Origin: a virus
DNA: 36,613 bases
IMG/VR virus record: IMGVR_UViG_3300034418_000974
Span: 1-36,613 of that record
Reading direction: 5' to 3' (one strand)
This document shows, one piece after another, positions 1 to 8,942 of this stretch. A program made the translations under genes and the position numbers. Under the pieces are notes generated by a model. That model ran no database searches and was not told where the DNA came from. It saw nothing but the letters and a program-made list of their open reading frames with translations. Each line of letters opens with the position of its first letter. Positions within the stretch are counted from its first letter, which is position 1.

Positions 1-328
1 CAGTTGTGTTTGAGGCTAACCATGACCAACTTGCGTATGTTCTGGTATTTTCATTAACACTACCATTACCCAAAGAAAACCCATCTGAATCAAAACTTGT
101 AACATTAGTTGTAACTGTTGCTTCAGCATCTGTTCCATTTGAAAATAAATATTTAGTATTTCCTCTTACTGCATCTACAAGTCTATGACTACCAACTTCA
201 CTTCTAACTTTGAACCAAATCCAATCAGGTTGAAAATTAACTCCAGTTATACTTTGTGTGCTACCATTACCTGTATAAAGTTTAGTATTAAAATAATCTG
301 ATGGTTTGTCTATATCTGTGTAAGCCAT
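1..328 (-). CDS. Tail/fibre protein, 3' end cut by window start
   Basis: The reading frame starts at the ATG complementary to 326-328 and stays open for 109 codons to the window edge, so the C-terminus is missing. It begins MAYTDIDKPSDYFNTKLYTG. It carries the pattern 'GVNFQPDWIWFK', then 'HRLVDAVRG', 'KYLFSN' and 'TSFDSDGFSLG', ending in an aromatic 'YASWSWLA'. I recognise this from memory as a tail-associated domain of marine phages (catalogued as DUF7483), usually placed beside LamG-type fibre domains. The start shares one base with the stop of the upstream LamG/SPRY gene (TAATG), so translation is probably coupled. The role in adsorption is inferred from position among fibre genes. Confidence 0.8.
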   Translation of the reverse strand, partial: MAYTDIDKPSDYFNTKLYTGNGSTQSITGVNFQPDWIWFKVRSEVGSHRLVDAVRGNTKYLFSNGTDAEATVTTNVTSFDSDGFSLGNGSVNENTRTYASWSWLASNTT

Positions 329-1749
329 TATCCAAACTCCGCTAAATTTTTTGTGTTAAGTGCATAAAAAGATTTTGAAACACCATCAAATGTTCCAGCA
401 CTTGGGTCATATTCAAAATTTCCATATCCATTAGGGTCAGTATTACCTGATGAAATTGTAAATGTTGGATTGCCAAAATTTGCTTCCCAAGTACCAGATG
501 TTCCACTTGTACCATCAGATACACAGAAAAAATAATTTCCTGTTGATGTACTTGCTGGACTAGTTATTGATATTCCTGTTCCACTATTTTGTATTGTTCC
601 ATTTTTTGCAAAATATAATTTGTTGTTATCTAAATCTAAATAAACTCCAATTATATCTCCTGTAGTATAAGTGCTTCCATAAGCAGAATCTCCTATGTTA
701 TTATATATTCTTCCATCAGATAATTTATATCCCCATTCAAATTCATCATTTGCACCACCATTAGTTAAAAAAGTAGTATTATCATCTGGTGCATCTACAC
801 AAATTCCAATATATCCATGTTCCATAGCACTTGTTAATTTTGCCTCAAAATACCATTTTCCTGTTGAAACACCTATTATTGATCTACCCCAGAAATAATG
901 ACTATTAGTTGTAGTAGACCATTTTAAATTACCCTCTGAATAAGTAGCACTAGATTGTGCATTGTCTAAAACATTTAATGTTGCAAAATTATTAGTAGGA
1001 GTATCTGTTACTTGGTCTATGCTAGTTAAATTATTAACTGTAAAGTTATTTCCATTACCTGATTGGTCAGCACCTAAGCTACCGCTATTCTCAAAGTCTA
1101 AATAGAAACCATTTGTTCCGTATGTACCTGTGTAAGCGATAGGTTTCCATATTCCACTATCTTCATCAAATTCTCCAAAGTCAGTAGGTGTTAATTGCTG
1201 TCCGTCAATGAAATATGTTTCTGACATGTAGCCATTAAAACTAGCACTACCACTTATAGCTTGTCCAATTTTATGATTTGTATTTCCATTAACAAAACTT
1301 GTAGTGTTTAAAGGTGGGTTTGTATCAGTTTCAAATGAAGTTACTTCTTCTCCATTTACATACAACCTCATTCTGTTTCCAGCAGTTGCATTTGTAGTAT
1401 CCCAAACAAAAACTATATGATACCAAGCAGAAACATCTCTATATCTTGCATTTGTATAAATAATTCCATTAACACTCCCACCACTTCTATTAAAAAATTC
1501 TATTTGATCAGTTGCACCAAAATTAAGTTGCATATCATTTCCCCCGCTTGGACTTGCCATAAGTATCATTTGTTGAGAAGAACTTATGTTTGCTCTTTTA
1601 ATCCAAGTTGAAAAAGTCCAAGTTGTTAAACTTCCAGAACTTGCTGGAGTTCTATTTAGATAATCACTACTACCAGAATTAAATCGTAATGAATTAGCTA
1701 TCTCATAACCACCAACAGCTAAAGAATTTGCTGGGAGTATTAAACTCAT
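328..1749 (-). CDS. LamG + SPRY-type receptor-binding/tail protein
   Basis: A 473-residue protein with two beta-sandwich regions. Residues ~15-190 read as a concanavalin A/laminin-G fold ('WTFSTWIKRA', 'WYHIVFVWD', 'MRLYVNGEEV', 'IGQAISGS', 'FNGYMSETYFIDG'). Residues ~270-440 read as a SPRY/B30.2-like fold ('GKWYFEAKL', 'GYIGICVD', 'GDIIGVYLDLDNNKLYFAKNG'). Such modules bind glycans or proteins, and in marine phages they sit at the end of the tail operon as adsorption proteins. Both junctions are one-base TAATG overlaps, with the gene starting at 1749 and the one ending at 328. The target receptor cannot be read from the sequence. The C-terminus ends 'NTKNLAEFG', a common ending of this family. 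Confidence 0.85.
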   Translation of the reverse strand: MSLILPANSLAVGGYEIANSLRFNSGSSDYLNRTPASSGSLTTWTFSTWIKRANISSSQQMILMASPSGGNDMQLNFGATDQIEFFNRSGGSVNGIIYTNARYRDVSAWYHIVFVWDTTNATAGNRMRLYVNGEEVTSFETDTNPPLNTTSFVNGNTNHKIGQAISGSASFNGYMSETYFIDGQQLTPTDFGEFDEDSGIWKPIAYTGTYGTNGFYLDFENSGSLGADQSGNGNNFTVNNLTSIDQVTDTPTNNFATLNVLDNAQSSATYSEGNLKWSTTTNSHYFWGRSIIGVSTGKWYFEAKLTSAMEHGYIGICVDAPDDNTTFLTNGGANDEFEWGYKLSDGRIYNNIGDSAYGSTYTTGDIIGVYLDLDNNKLYFAKNGTIQNSGTGISITSPASTSTGNYFFCVSDGTSGTSGTWEANFGNPTFTISSGNTDPNGYGNFEYDPSAGTFDGVSKSFYALNTKNLAEFG

Positions 1750-2360
1750 TAGATTACCTCTTTAGGAAATGTAGGTAATGGTCTTGCAGTTGTTCCGTCT
1801 TGTTGTTTGGTATATTCGTATAATGCTTTTAGTTCATCAACAGTAGTACAAGCATCAATCATACTTTCCATTTCATTAGATTTAGTTCTTACTTCTGCTC
1901 TAAACGAAGATATGTTAGCTGGAATAGTATAACCTTCAACTTCACTAGCTTTGACTACATACCAATCAGTTGGTGCAAGTAATCCACTAGCTTGTTGTTT
2001 GATAATAGATTTCTTTTGAGATTTTAAACCTTTGATGACTACTTGTTTTCCATCTTGAAGAATAGGTTTGTTATCTTCATCTACTGCATTTTTATCTTCT
2101 AATGCTTTAGGTGTAGCAGTACCAAAATAAGATATTACTTTATTGTTCTCAAACTTAAATTGCTCATTAGTATTGATGTAGTATTCTTCATCTTTTTTAT
2201 TAGAGTGATTAAATTCTACTTCATAAATTCCGATAGCTTCTTTTTCTGCTTTAGACCATTTAGTAAATATATCTGCTGGGTATTGATTACCATTTAATAC
2301 AAATCCTTTTGGATAAGCAAAAAGTTTTTCAATAGAGTTCTTAATTACAAGTGCGTACAT
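1749..2360 (-). CDS. Tail-fibre assembly-like protein
   Basis: A 203-residue protein with an N-terminal 'YALVIKNSIEKLFAYPKGF' segment, a hydrophilic middle, and a C-terminal helical region ('LLAPTDWYVVKASEVEGYTI', then 'SNEMESMIDACTTVDELKAL'). The 'LAPTDWYVVKA' motif resembles tail-fibre assembly/DUF4376-type proteins, where it precedes the chaperone helix; this is family-level recollection. It lies between two fibre genes and shares single bases with both (2360 and 1749, TAATG). A fibre chaperone or small accessory tail protein is the best inference. Confidence 0.6.
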   Translation of the reverse strand: MYALVIKNSIEKLFAYPKGFVLNGNQYPADIFTKWSKAEKEAIGIYEVEFNHSNKKDEEYYINTNEQFKFENNKVISYFGTATPKALEDKNAVDEDNKPILQDGKQVVIKGLKSQKKSIIKQQASGLLAPTDWYVVKASEVEGYTIPANISSFRAEVRTKSNEMESMIDACTTVDELKALYEYTKQQDGTTARPLPTFPKEVI

Positions 2361-2989
2361 TAGCTTAATACCAAGTTAAGGTTTCTACCTACTTCTAACC
2401 ATTTAGCACCATTATATCTAAAGGTAAATAAATCGCCGTAGTTAGCAGTAGTAGTTAGAGTTGGTGCGGTATCTGCTGTAAATTCAAATACTGCGTTCCA
2501 TGTTAAAGTTCTTGAGCCAGTTCCATCTTGTATCACTAGCAAAGAAATAAATTGTCCAGCAACACTATTAGAAGGTGCATTTAAAGTTCTGTTTCCACCT
2601 AATGTTACTTTAGCAATAGGTGATGATTGTGCGTTCCAACTAATGTTTGCACCATCAGTTAAAGTTGCTTCTGCATAACTAAACTTAGAAGCGGTTACTG
2701 TGTTATCAGAAGGTACTCCAATGTTTAAAGTATCTCCTAGTACAGTTATAAAATCTATTGAATCCGAAGCTGTAAGTGCAGATGAGAAAACAATGTTAGA
2801 ACCTGAAATAGAATATGAATCAAAAGGTGCTTGAATAACTCCGTTTAACGATACAATGCAGTTAGCTGGAGAATGAGGATATACTGCAACAGCACCTTTA
2901 GTTAAAGTATAAGTGTCAGTAGTCGTAGCTGTAAGTGGATCAAGTACAGTATAATTTCCTACAAGTGGTTGTTTGCCGATATAAGCCAT
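2360..2989 (-). CDS. Short tail-fibre protein (MAYIGKQP type)
   Basis: A 209-residue, Ser/Thr/Gly-rich, beta-predicted protein starting 'MAYIGKQPLVGNYTVLDPL', a widespread N-terminus of marine phage fibre proteins. It continues with 'CIVSLNGVIQAPFDSY' and 'VLGDTLNIGVPSDNTVTASK', and ends with a domain holding 'GQFISLLVIQDGTGSRTLTW' and 'DLFTFRYNGAKWLEVG', seen in many tail fibres. The conserved N-terminus shared with the gene at 3237-3863 ('MPFIGNQPTAVPL') suggests a common attachment tag to the tail. One-base overlaps occur on both sides. Confidence 0.8.
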   Translation of the reverse strand: MAYIGKQPLVGNYTVLDPLTATTTDTYTLTKGAVAVYPHSPANCIVSLNGVIQAPFDSYSISGSNIVFSSALTASDSIDFITVLGDTLNIGVPSDNTVTASKFSYAEATLTDGANISWNAQSSPIAKVTLGGNRTLNAPSNSVAGQFISLLVIQDGTGSRTLTWNAVFEFTADTAPTLTTTANYGDLFTFRYNGAKWLEVGRNLNLVLS

Positions 2990-3240
2990 TATTTTCTAAA
3001 TGCCTCTACTTCCGCATCAGTTAAACCTAATGCTTTTAGTTTATTAATAGCTGATTGTTCAGCTTGTTGTTTATCTAATTTTGCTTGTTCCATTTCAGCT
3101 TTTACAACTGGTATCATAGCTTCTATTTCTGATTTTGATATTGGTGTTGTTCCGTTATGCCAAGTTATTTCATTTAAATTTTCATTAGTTACACTTACTT
3201 TTGCATTAGGATTAATTTTTAAAATAGCTTCTACAATCAT
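2989..3240 (-). CDS. Small XkdW-like tail-associated protein
   Basis: 83 residues: 'MIVEAILKINPNAKVSVT', then 'LNEITWHNGTTPISKSEIEA', then a charged helix rich in Gln/Lys/Ala and a C-terminal 'ALGLTDAEVEAF'. The 'ILKINPNAKV...ITW..GT.PI' pattern resembles the XkdW family of phage small tail proteins. The gene sits between two fibre genes, overlapping the upstream one by 4 bases (ATGA) and the downstream one by 1 (TAATG). It may be a fibre assembly factor; that is inference. Confidence 0.65.
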   Translation of the reverse strand: MIVEAILKINPNAKVSVTNENLNEITWHNGTTPISKSEIEAMIPVVKAEMEQAKLDKQQAEQSAINKLKALGLTDAEVEAFRK

Positions 3241-3863
3241 GCTGAAATCTCCATAGCTGTAATTTCACAAGAACCTCTTTCATAAAAATATGGACTTCCT
3301 GATGAATCATTAACAGTTCTATTTATATATAAAGTTCTTCCTGATGTTTTTGCATAGGCAGTCAGATAATATGTTAATGAACTTGTTAAAGATGGAGAAT
3401 CTAAATGATGAAAATATACTGTATCTGGTGTACTTGCATTATCTGTACTTGTAGCTGAATCCACAGGAATTGATATTCCGTAAGTCCTATCTCCAGCACT
3501 AACAGCACCGCCAATTTCTACACTATCTCTTTTTAAACCAAACATAGCATCTTGTGGATCTCCACTAAATTCTCCAAAAAATCTACAATAAATTAAAATT
3601 TTATTTGATGTAGAAGATGGAGTAATAGATACATTAACCCCAGTTACATTTGTTATTGTATTTTGTGAAATAGATTGAGATGTAGCAGTTGTATATAGTG
3701 TAGATACTACTTGCAAAACCTTACCACCTACTCCTGATGGTAATGTAATTGTTTTAGAAGATAAATCTAAAGTAGTTGCTAATTTAGCTGGTGTAATAAT
3801 TCCATCAGTTATGTCAGCACTTGATAAAGGTACTGCTGTTGGTTGGTTACCAATAAACGGCAT
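3237..3863 (-). CDS. Short tail-fibre protein
   Basis: A 208-residue, Ser/Thr-rich beta protein. The N-terminus 'MPFIGNQPTAVPLSSADITD' followed by 'GIITPAKLATTLDLSSKTIT' is a common marine-phage fibre start. The remainder ('GKVLQVVSTLYTT', 'ITPSSTSNKILIYCRF', 'YYLTAYAKTSGRTLYINR') matches the C-terminal beta-sandwich of many short tail fibres. The minus-strand sequence just before the ATG holds AGGAGAAAATAA, a clear ribosome site, so this gene may begin a translational subgroup whose three followers (2989, 2360, 1749) are coupled by overlap. Confidence 0.8.
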   Translation of the reverse strand: MPFIGNQPTAVPLSSADITDGIITPAKLATTLDLSSKTITLPSGVGGKVLQVVSTLYTTATSQSISQNTITNVTGVNVSITPSSTSNKILIYCRFFGEFSGDPQDAMFGLKRDSVEIGGAVSAGDRTYGISIPVDSATSTDNASTPDTVYFHHLDSPSLTSSLTYYLTAYAKTSGRTLYINRTVNDSSGSPYFYERGSCEITAMEISA

Positions 3864-3873
3864 TTATTTTCTC

Positions 3874-4200
3874 CTATGAACTAATTGCATCAACTGTGGA
3901 AACCCAAACATCTAGTGAACTTGCAGTATTAGAAATAACTTTTAAAGCATCTCCTGATTGTACTACAAATTTTGCTCCACCATCTAATACTTGTAATGCA
4001 GATCCTGCTGGGATTGGTGCATCTTTTACTAGATAGATGTCGTTTGTTCCATCGTTGATATAAACCGAAGCTGTTACACTTGAAGCAGTAACATTCGCTA
4101 CTGAAATACCTACTACTGTATCGTAACTGTCAGATGTAAATAATGTTGCAGCAGATGTTCCTACATCGTTGCTTGTGTATCTTCTAAAATTTTGTGCCAT
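3874..4200 (-). CDS. Small beta-rich tail protein
   Basis: The start was set at 4200 (MAQNFRRYTSNDVG) rather than the longer in-frame ATG at 4242, because AGGAG lies about 7 nt before it and the longer version would overlap the upstream fibre gene. 108 residues with 'YDTVVGISVANVTASSVTAS', 'VKDAPIPAGSALQVLDGGAK' and 'VVQSGDALKVISNTASSLDV'. The last segment aligns by eye with the C-terminus of the partial gene at the right end of the window (36455-36613), so the two look paralogous. Small jelly-roll-like proteins of this type are virion structural components in marine phages; the exact location in the particle is unknown. Confidence 0.75.
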   Translation of the reverse strand: MAQNFRRYTSNDVGTSAATLFTSDSYDTVVGISVANVTASSVTASVYINDGTNDIYLVKDAPIPAGSALQVLDGGAKFVVQSGDALKVISNTASSLDVWVSTVDAISS

Positions 4201-4213
4201 ATAAACTCCTATA

Positions 4214-5998
4214 TTATAATGCGATTGCCATAGCAATAGCAAATCCTGGACTTGCTGCGTCTATGCCTGTTAATTGACTACCATCTACAGCAGGTAGTTG
4301 TGCTGATCCATTTAATTGTACTATATTATTAGCAGATGTTCCAACGTCTAAAGTAGCTGCTGTTCCTAGTCCAGATATTTTAGCATTACTAATACTATTA
4401 ACCGCTAAACTTATAGTTCCTGAAGATGTAATAGGTGAACCTGTTACAGTAAATTCTGAAGCACCTGAATCTGCTACTGCTACTTGTGTTACTGTTCCAC
4501 CAGATGATGGAAACACTTTAGTAAATGTAATATCAGAAACTCCTAATGAAGCTGAGGTGTCAGTTGTGCAAAGGTATAAATCATCACCATTAGTTGTACC
4601 TTCTTGGACTACTACAATTTGTCCAGCTAATTCTGCAATAGTATCATAGTCTGTATTTCTAGTTGCAGCACCACTTGCTACTACATCATAAATACCATTA
4701 GCACTTGCTGAAGTTTGGTTTTTAACCAAAACTTTATTACCTGTTACTAGTGTAATACCATCTAAGGTATCACCATTTTCTAAATCAGTAGATAAATTAA
4801 TATTAGCAGTAGTTGCTACTCTAACGATAATTCTTGTTTTAAGTCCTGTTACTAAATTATCAACGTAAGTTTTAGTAGCTGCATCTGAACCTGCACTTGG
4901 ACTTCCTAATCCTGTTACAGTTCCGCCAGATATAGAAACATTGTTTGCATTTTGTACTGCAATAGTTCCTAATCCTAAAGTTGTTCTTTGAGCAGAAGCA
5001 TCTGCGTCATCTAATAGAGCTTTACCAGCAGTTGTTAAATCATAAGTTGCTGCTGTGCCTGAACCAGTAAATTGAATACCTTTATCTGCTGCTGAAGTTA
5101 ATCCTGCAATTGCTTGTAGTTCAGCATCATATGCTTGTACGTTAGTTCCAATTGCTACACCTAAATTAGTTCTAGCAGTAGCAGTATTGGTTAAGTCAGA
5201 TAAATTATTTGCTTTAACAAGTTTAGCATCTAATTGAGTTTGGATATTAGAAGATACATTATTTAAGTAACCAAATTCTGTATTAGAAATACTACCATCA
5301 TGAATTTTTGTTGCGTCAATTGTTGCACTAGCATTAATGTCTGCATTAACAATAGTTCCATCAGCGATCTTAGCTGAAGTTACACTTGAGTCTGCTAGTT
5401 TGGCAGTTGTGATTTGTGAGTCTGCAATATGTGCAGTATCAATAGAACCATCTACATAATGTTCTGAGTCAATACTATCATCTGCAATTTTAGAACCATT
5501 GACAGCATCTGCTGCAATCTTGGCCGTAGTAACAGATCCATCTGCTAATACAGAAGTTGAAACTGAACCTGCTGGTATAGAAGTATTAGTTGCAGATAAA
5601 GCACCAACATAAACTGTAATGCTTTCATTTTGAATTGCACCTGAATCTAAAGTTACATTAACAGTTGTATTAGTTGAAAATGAAGATGAACTAATTGTTC
5701 CGTAGATAGTTCCTGTAGAAGAGCCTACAATTTTAACTCTACGATTTGCATGATAAAAAGATGTTACGTCTGTACTTGCTACAGTAAATGATGTTGCACT
5801 AGCATAGGCAAAAGTAAATGACGCATCGCCATCTCCATAAATAACCCATTGACTATCGTTATACCATTCTCTTGTATCTGCAAGAATAGCTCTTAATGCG
5901 TTATTAATATTAGAAGGTAACATACCTTCTGCAATACTGACTCCACCTACTGCTGTATTATTTGCTGCTGTACTTGAATAATCTTTAATTCCTGACAT
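4214..5998 (-). CDS. Major tail fibre with decapeptide repeats
   Basis: A 594-residue fibre. The N-terminal ~45 residues ('[20 protein letters not shown]') form the usual virion-anchor region of podovirus fibres in this group. Residues ~142-238 are about ten copies of a 10-residue repeat of the form '[I/L]ADgSV[T/D]taK' (for example '[10 protein letters not shown]', '[10 protein letters not shown]'), typical of a triple-stranded beta-helical shaft. Residues ~245-400 hold '[18 protein letters not shown]' and '[20 protein letters not shown]', seen in many fibres. The C-terminus is Ser/Gly-rich and ends '[11 protein letters not shown]'. The role is host attachment; the receptor is unknown. Confidence 0.85.
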   Translation of the reverse strand: MSGIKDYSSTAANNTAVGGVSIAEGMLPSNINNALRAILADTREWYNDSQWVIYGDGDASFTFAYASATSFTVASTDVTSFYHANRRVKIVGSSTGTIYGTISSSSFSTNTTVNVTLDSGAIQNESITVYVGALSATNTSIPAGSVSTSVLADGSVTTAKIAADAVNGSKIADDSIDSEHYVDGSIDTAHIADSQITTAKLADSSVTSAKIADGTIVNADINASATIDATKIHDGSISNTEFGYLNNVSSNIQTQLDAKLVKANNLSDLTNTATARTNLGVAIGTNVQAYDAELQAIAGLTSAADKGIQFTGSGTAATYDLTTAGKALLDDADASAQRTTLGLGTIAVQNANNVSISGGTVTGLGSPSAGSDAATKTYVDNLVTGLKTRIIVRVATTANINLSTDLENGDTLDGITLVTGNKVLVKNQTSASANGIYDVVASGAATRNTDYDTIAELAGQIVVVQEGTTNGDDLYLCTTDTSASLGVSDITFTKVFPSSGGTVTQVAVADSGASEFTVTGSPITSSGTISLAVNSISNAKISGLGTAATLDVGTSANNIVQLNGSAQLPAVDGSQLTGIDAASPGFAIAMAIAL

Positions 5999-6001
5999 TT
6001 A

Positions 6002-6154
6002 TTATCCTATAAACCATGCAAAAACTTTGTCAGTTTCTACATTATTTTTATTAATTAAACTATTAACTGATTCTTCCAATTGTCTTTGGAAAAATTCTTG
6101 AGTTTCAAAACTATATCTAACATTATCTATATCTCGTTCAACAACGTCAGCCAT
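6002..6154 (-). CDS. 50-aa protein between nozzle and fibre genes
   Basis: An overlooked small gene: MADVVERDIDNVRYSFETQE followed by a helical, Gln/Glu/Asn-rich stretch and 'TDKVFAWFIG' before TAA. It fills the gap between the nozzle and major fibre genes exactly. Its ATG shares one base with the nozzle stop (TAATG), and its stop lies 3 bases before the fibre ATG. No family is recognised. Position suggests a fibre-to-tail connector or assembly peptide. The clean fit to both neighbours is the main evidence that it is real. Confidence 0.7.
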   Translation of the reverse strand: MADVVERDIDNVRYSFETQEFFQRQLEESVNSLINKNNVETDKVFAWFIG

Positions 6155-7620
6155 TATCTTAAACCTGCTTTACTTGCTATTATATCAATACCTTGAGCGT
6201 GAGTAAACAAAGTGCCAGAAGGTACTTTTATATTTGCTTTAAAATATCTACCAGATTGTCTAACTGGGTTAATACCTGTGCTATTCATGATAACTGATGA
6301 AGATTCTGTAGCAGTATCAGCTAATCTATCTCTAGTTTTTATAGTAACAGTTGCTTCAGCATCTACAATAGGTCTTATTCCTTGTACACTTGCACGTAAT
6401 CCTGGGAATATTTCAAATTCTCCTGTTTCAATTTCAGCCTCATTTGAAGTTCCTGAAAATATAGCTGCTTTATAATTAGTATCAATAGCACCTAAATATT
6501 TTTGTCCACCAGCCCAAAAATCTGTATCTAATGCAATATTAATATTTTCTAAGTTTTCAGAAATAATATCCATTAATTCTACAGTATAAGCTCCCACAAA
6601 CTGTGAAAATATAAATGATGCATTAGCTTCTGCTAATGACCATTTTTGTGTACTGTAATTATAAATTAAAATTCTATCACAAATACCTGTAGTATTATTA
6701 GTATTTTGAGAGGAAGGATATAACCATAAAGCTAATTGATTAAAAGGATCTGTAGTAGCTACAATTCTATCAGAAAATGCTTTGTTTAAATCTAGTTCAA
6801 AAAATCTATTTACTTTTTCTGCTCCAATAGGAACAACGCTATCACCATTAATTTGATAAAATCCATCATCTGCATAAAAGAATACTTGTCTATTATCTTG
6901 ACAAACAGTTTGACCATATACAGCTCCTCTATTAGGAGAGATAACTGAAAATCTAAATACAGTAGCTCCACCTACAAAGTCCATACGAACTATTTGGTTT
7001 TGTCTAAATATATAACCTACTTCTCCAGAAGTTATAGCAACGATTTCACCTCCTGAACCTGGCAGATCTTGATAATCTGCTAATTTTTTTCCAGGAGTCC
7101 ATGTTCCAATATCATTAATTCCAGACCATTGTACTCTATTAGTATTACCTGATTGATTACCTGTAACTAAAAAATCTCGTATAACACCACTTGTTCTAAA
7201 TACTGGTGGAGTACCATCTGTAGCAATTGTAGATAAGTCTGCAAAATTAGTAGACGTACCCATTAAAAAATATTGAGGATTATCTACACCATTACTTGCT
7301 ATAATATAATTACCAAATTGGGTAAATGTCCAAAAGTCTGTATTGTCACCAGTCAATGATCCTTTTTTTGAAGTAAAAGTTCCACCATCTAATTGATAGA
7401 TATTAGTATTATTAGCAACAAAGTTATAAACATTATTGGAACCATCTCTAAATGAACCTCCTCCTCTACAATCTGCACCAATATTATTAGACGAATAACT
7501 AACTAATGATGGAAATCGTTTGTATGAATTTAATGCATAATATACATTAGTTGCTACATTAGATCCAGGATTATTATGACTTGGTTGATCTGGTAACCAT
7601 TCGCCAAAAGGAATTTGCAT
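6154..7620 (-). CDS. Tail nozzle protein (P22 gp10 / T7 gp12-like)
   Basis: A 488-residue beta-rich protein. The start 'MQIPFGEWLPDQPSHNNPGS' is characteristic of nozzle/tail tube proteins that announce the number of coordinates to a beta-propeller. Further features are 'FWTFTQFGNYIIASNGVDNP' (~residues 93-112), 'GGEIVAITSGEVGYIFRQNQ', 'FFYADDGFYQINGD' and 'LALWLYPSSQ', all typical of the P22 gp10/T7 gp12-like family that extends the tail below the adaptor. It directly follows the adaptor gene (7 bases apart), as expected for a short-tailed phage. Confidence 0.85.
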   Translation of the reverse strand: MQIPFGEWLPDQPSHNNPGSNVATNVYYALNSYKRFPSLVSYSSNNIGADCRGGGSFRDGSNNVYNFVANNTNIYQLDGGTFTSKKGSLTGDNTDFWTFTQFGNYIIASNGVDNPQYFLMGTSTNFADLSTIATDGTPPVFRTSGVIRDFLVTGNQSGNTNRVQWSGINDIGTWTPGKKLADYQDLPGSGGEIVAITSGEVGYIFRQNQIVRMDFVGGATVFRFSVISPNRGAVYGQTVCQDNRQVFFYADDGFYQINGDSVVPIGAEKVNRFFELDLNKAFSDRIVATTDPFNQLALWLYPSSQNTNNTTGICDRILIYNYSTQKWSLAEANASFIFSQFVGAYTVELMDIISENLENINIALDTDFWAGGQKYLGAIDTNYKAAIFSGTSNEAEIETGEFEIFPGLRASVQGIRPIVDAEATVTIKTRDRLADTATESSSVIMNSTGINPVRQSGRYFKANIKVPSGTLFTHAQGIDIIASKAGLR

Positions 7621-7627
7621 AAGACTC

Positions 7628-8302
7628 CTAACTTGATGCTTTTCTACGATAGAAAGATAAATCTGTTCCTACATCTGTTCTTTGTACAACAGGTGCTGCA
7701 CCATAAGAGTCTGTTCTATCATTGTTCTCACATCTTTCTAAATTTACTTGATACATAGCTAACCATTGTTGTTGTTGGTTAGGATCGATACCACCCAAAA
7801 AATTAGATGAATGATACAAGCTACCATAAAGATAAATACCAGGATGATTGGCAAGGATATAGTTACTAGCATTTCCAGAAGATAAACTAGGAAACGCTTT
7901 ATAATATTGTAAGTATCCTGTATACGAAAGATCAGGTGATGGAGCAAATCTAAAACTTTCTGTAGCATTATCAGATTCTATACCATAAACTCTAGGTATG
8001 CCAGAAGTACTTGCTCCTCTAGTTTTAAACATATTTGCTGGAGATATATATTCTAATTGATATTTAGTTCCTCCAGATAAAATATAAAATGATCTTACGC
8101 CAATAAATCCAGTAGGAACAGTTATTGTTTCAGCATTAATAGTTACTTCATCAATCTGTTCCATTTGTCTAATTCTAAGTTTAGCATTAAAATCTGCTTC
8201 ACAAAGTTTGATAAAGTCTTCAGATATTTCTGAAGTTAGATCAGATCTATTAAGCCAATTAGCTATTGATGCTTTTAATTCTGTATAAGTTGTTAATGCC
8301 AT
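7628..8302 (-). CDS. Head-to-tail adaptor
   Basis: 224 residues. 'MALTTYTELKASIANWLNRS' followed by 'IPEDFIKLCEADFNAKLR'-type helices is the usual N-terminus of the podovirus adaptor family (P22 gp4 / T7 gp11 role). 'ITVPTGFIGVRSFYI' and 'LQYYKAFPSLS' follow, with a terminal 'LSFYRRKASS'. The protein is expected to form a ring between portal and nozzle. It overlaps the upstream gene by one base (8302, TAATG). The order adaptor-nozzle-fibre supports the call. Confidence 0.85.
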   Translation of the reverse strand: MALTTYTELKASIANWLNRSDLTSEISEDFIKLCEADFNAKLRIRQMEQIDEVTINAETITVPTGFIGVRSFYILSGGTKYQLEYISPANMFKTRGASTSGIPRVYGIESDNATESFRFAPSPDLSYTGYLQYYKAFPSLSSGNASNYILANHPGIYLYGSLYHSSNFLGGIDPNQQQQWLAMYQVNLERCENNDRTDSYGAAPVVQRTDVGTDLSFYRRKASS

Positions 8303-8631
8303 TAAAATCTTCCTGATGCAGTTCTAAAATATTTATAATCACTGCTATTTAATTTTTGTTTTAAAATTTTACTTCTAGTTTCTTGTGGTAAGGCAAACCA
8401 ATTGTTTGTACCATTGTATTCTTTAGTCCAAAGAGTTAATACAAGTGTAGGTATACTTGCAACACGCTTCATATCTTTACCTACATTATATCCAGAATCT
8501 CCTTGGTTATATAAATTTTTATTTTTTTTTAAGATAGCATCTGTATTTTGGGATTGCTTAATAGTAAGCTTTCCATCATCTTCAAAATAGTACTTAGTAC
8601 CATCTGGATCTACAGATCTTAAAATACTCAT
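8302..8631 (-). CDS. Small virion-associated protein
   Basis: 109 residues: 'MSILRSVDPDGTKYYFEDDG', then 'DAILKKNKNLYNQGDSGYNV' and 'MKRVASIPTLVLTLWTKEYN', with a basic C-terminus. The 'AILKKNK.LYN' plus 'ASIP..V...W' pattern occurs in small proteins encoded just before the adaptor in many short-tailed marine phages; their role is unknown. It is coupled by one-base overlaps to both neighbours, which places it in the head/neck module. Confidence 0.7.
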   Translation of the reverse strand: MSILRSVDPDGTKYYFEDDGKLTIKQSQNTDAILKKNKNLYNQGDSGYNVGKDMKRVASIPTLVLTLWTKEYNGTNNWFALPQETRSKILKQKLNSSDYKYFRTASGRF

Positions 8632-8897
8632 TACTCACTTAATTCAGTTACGTATAAATTCACAGTTCCAATTACAGCTACTTTTTCTCCTTGAGAAACT
8701 TTAAAAATTTCAGAAGTTTTAGATTCCATAAATATTTTAGATGTAGTTGCTGTAGGGTTTACACCAAATTCTATATGACAATCAGCATCTGGAATAACTC
8801 TTACATATTCAATGTTAGCTCCAAAAGCTGCGGATTGTGCAGAAGAACCTGCTGAATTAACTTTTTGTGTAGTTACTGGTCGCATAGCTATATGCAT
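8631..8897 (-). CDS. Small beta-rich structural protein
   Basis: 88 residues: 'MHIAMRPVTTQKVNSAGSSA', then 'VRVIPDADCHIEFGVNPTAT' and 'EKVAVIGTVNLYVTELSE'. The pattern resembles a small jelly-roll head or neck protein. The ATG is preceded by a GC-rich hairpin (8918-8935) ending 20 nt upstream and an AGGAGAA ribosome site. It lies between the putative decoration protein and the adaptor module. The specific function is unknown. Confidence 0.65.
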   Translation of the reverse strand: MHIAMRPVTTQKVNSAGSSAQSAAFGANIEYVRVIPDADCHIEFGVNPTATTSKIFMESKTSEIFKVSQGEKVAVIGTVNLYVTELSE

Positions 8898-8917
8898 ATT
8901 TTCTCCTAATAGTTAAC

Positions 8918-8935
8918 GGGGGTGTTTCCACCCCC
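8918..8935 (-). other. GC-rich RNA hairpin with GAAA loop
   Basis: On the minus strand GGGGGTG-GAAA-CACCCCC forms a perfect 7-bp stem with a GNRA-type tetraloop. It stands out in this AT-rich genome. No T-run follows, so it is not a classical terminator. It ends 20 nt before the ATG at 8897. A stabilising, processing or insulating RNA element is the inference. Confidence 0.75.
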
Positions 8936-8942
8936 TAAAAGA

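Noticed and set aside
6-188. Plus-strand reading frame of 60 codons at the window start
   Set aside because: It is antisense to the clear DUF7483-type frame on the minus strand and has no ribosome site.
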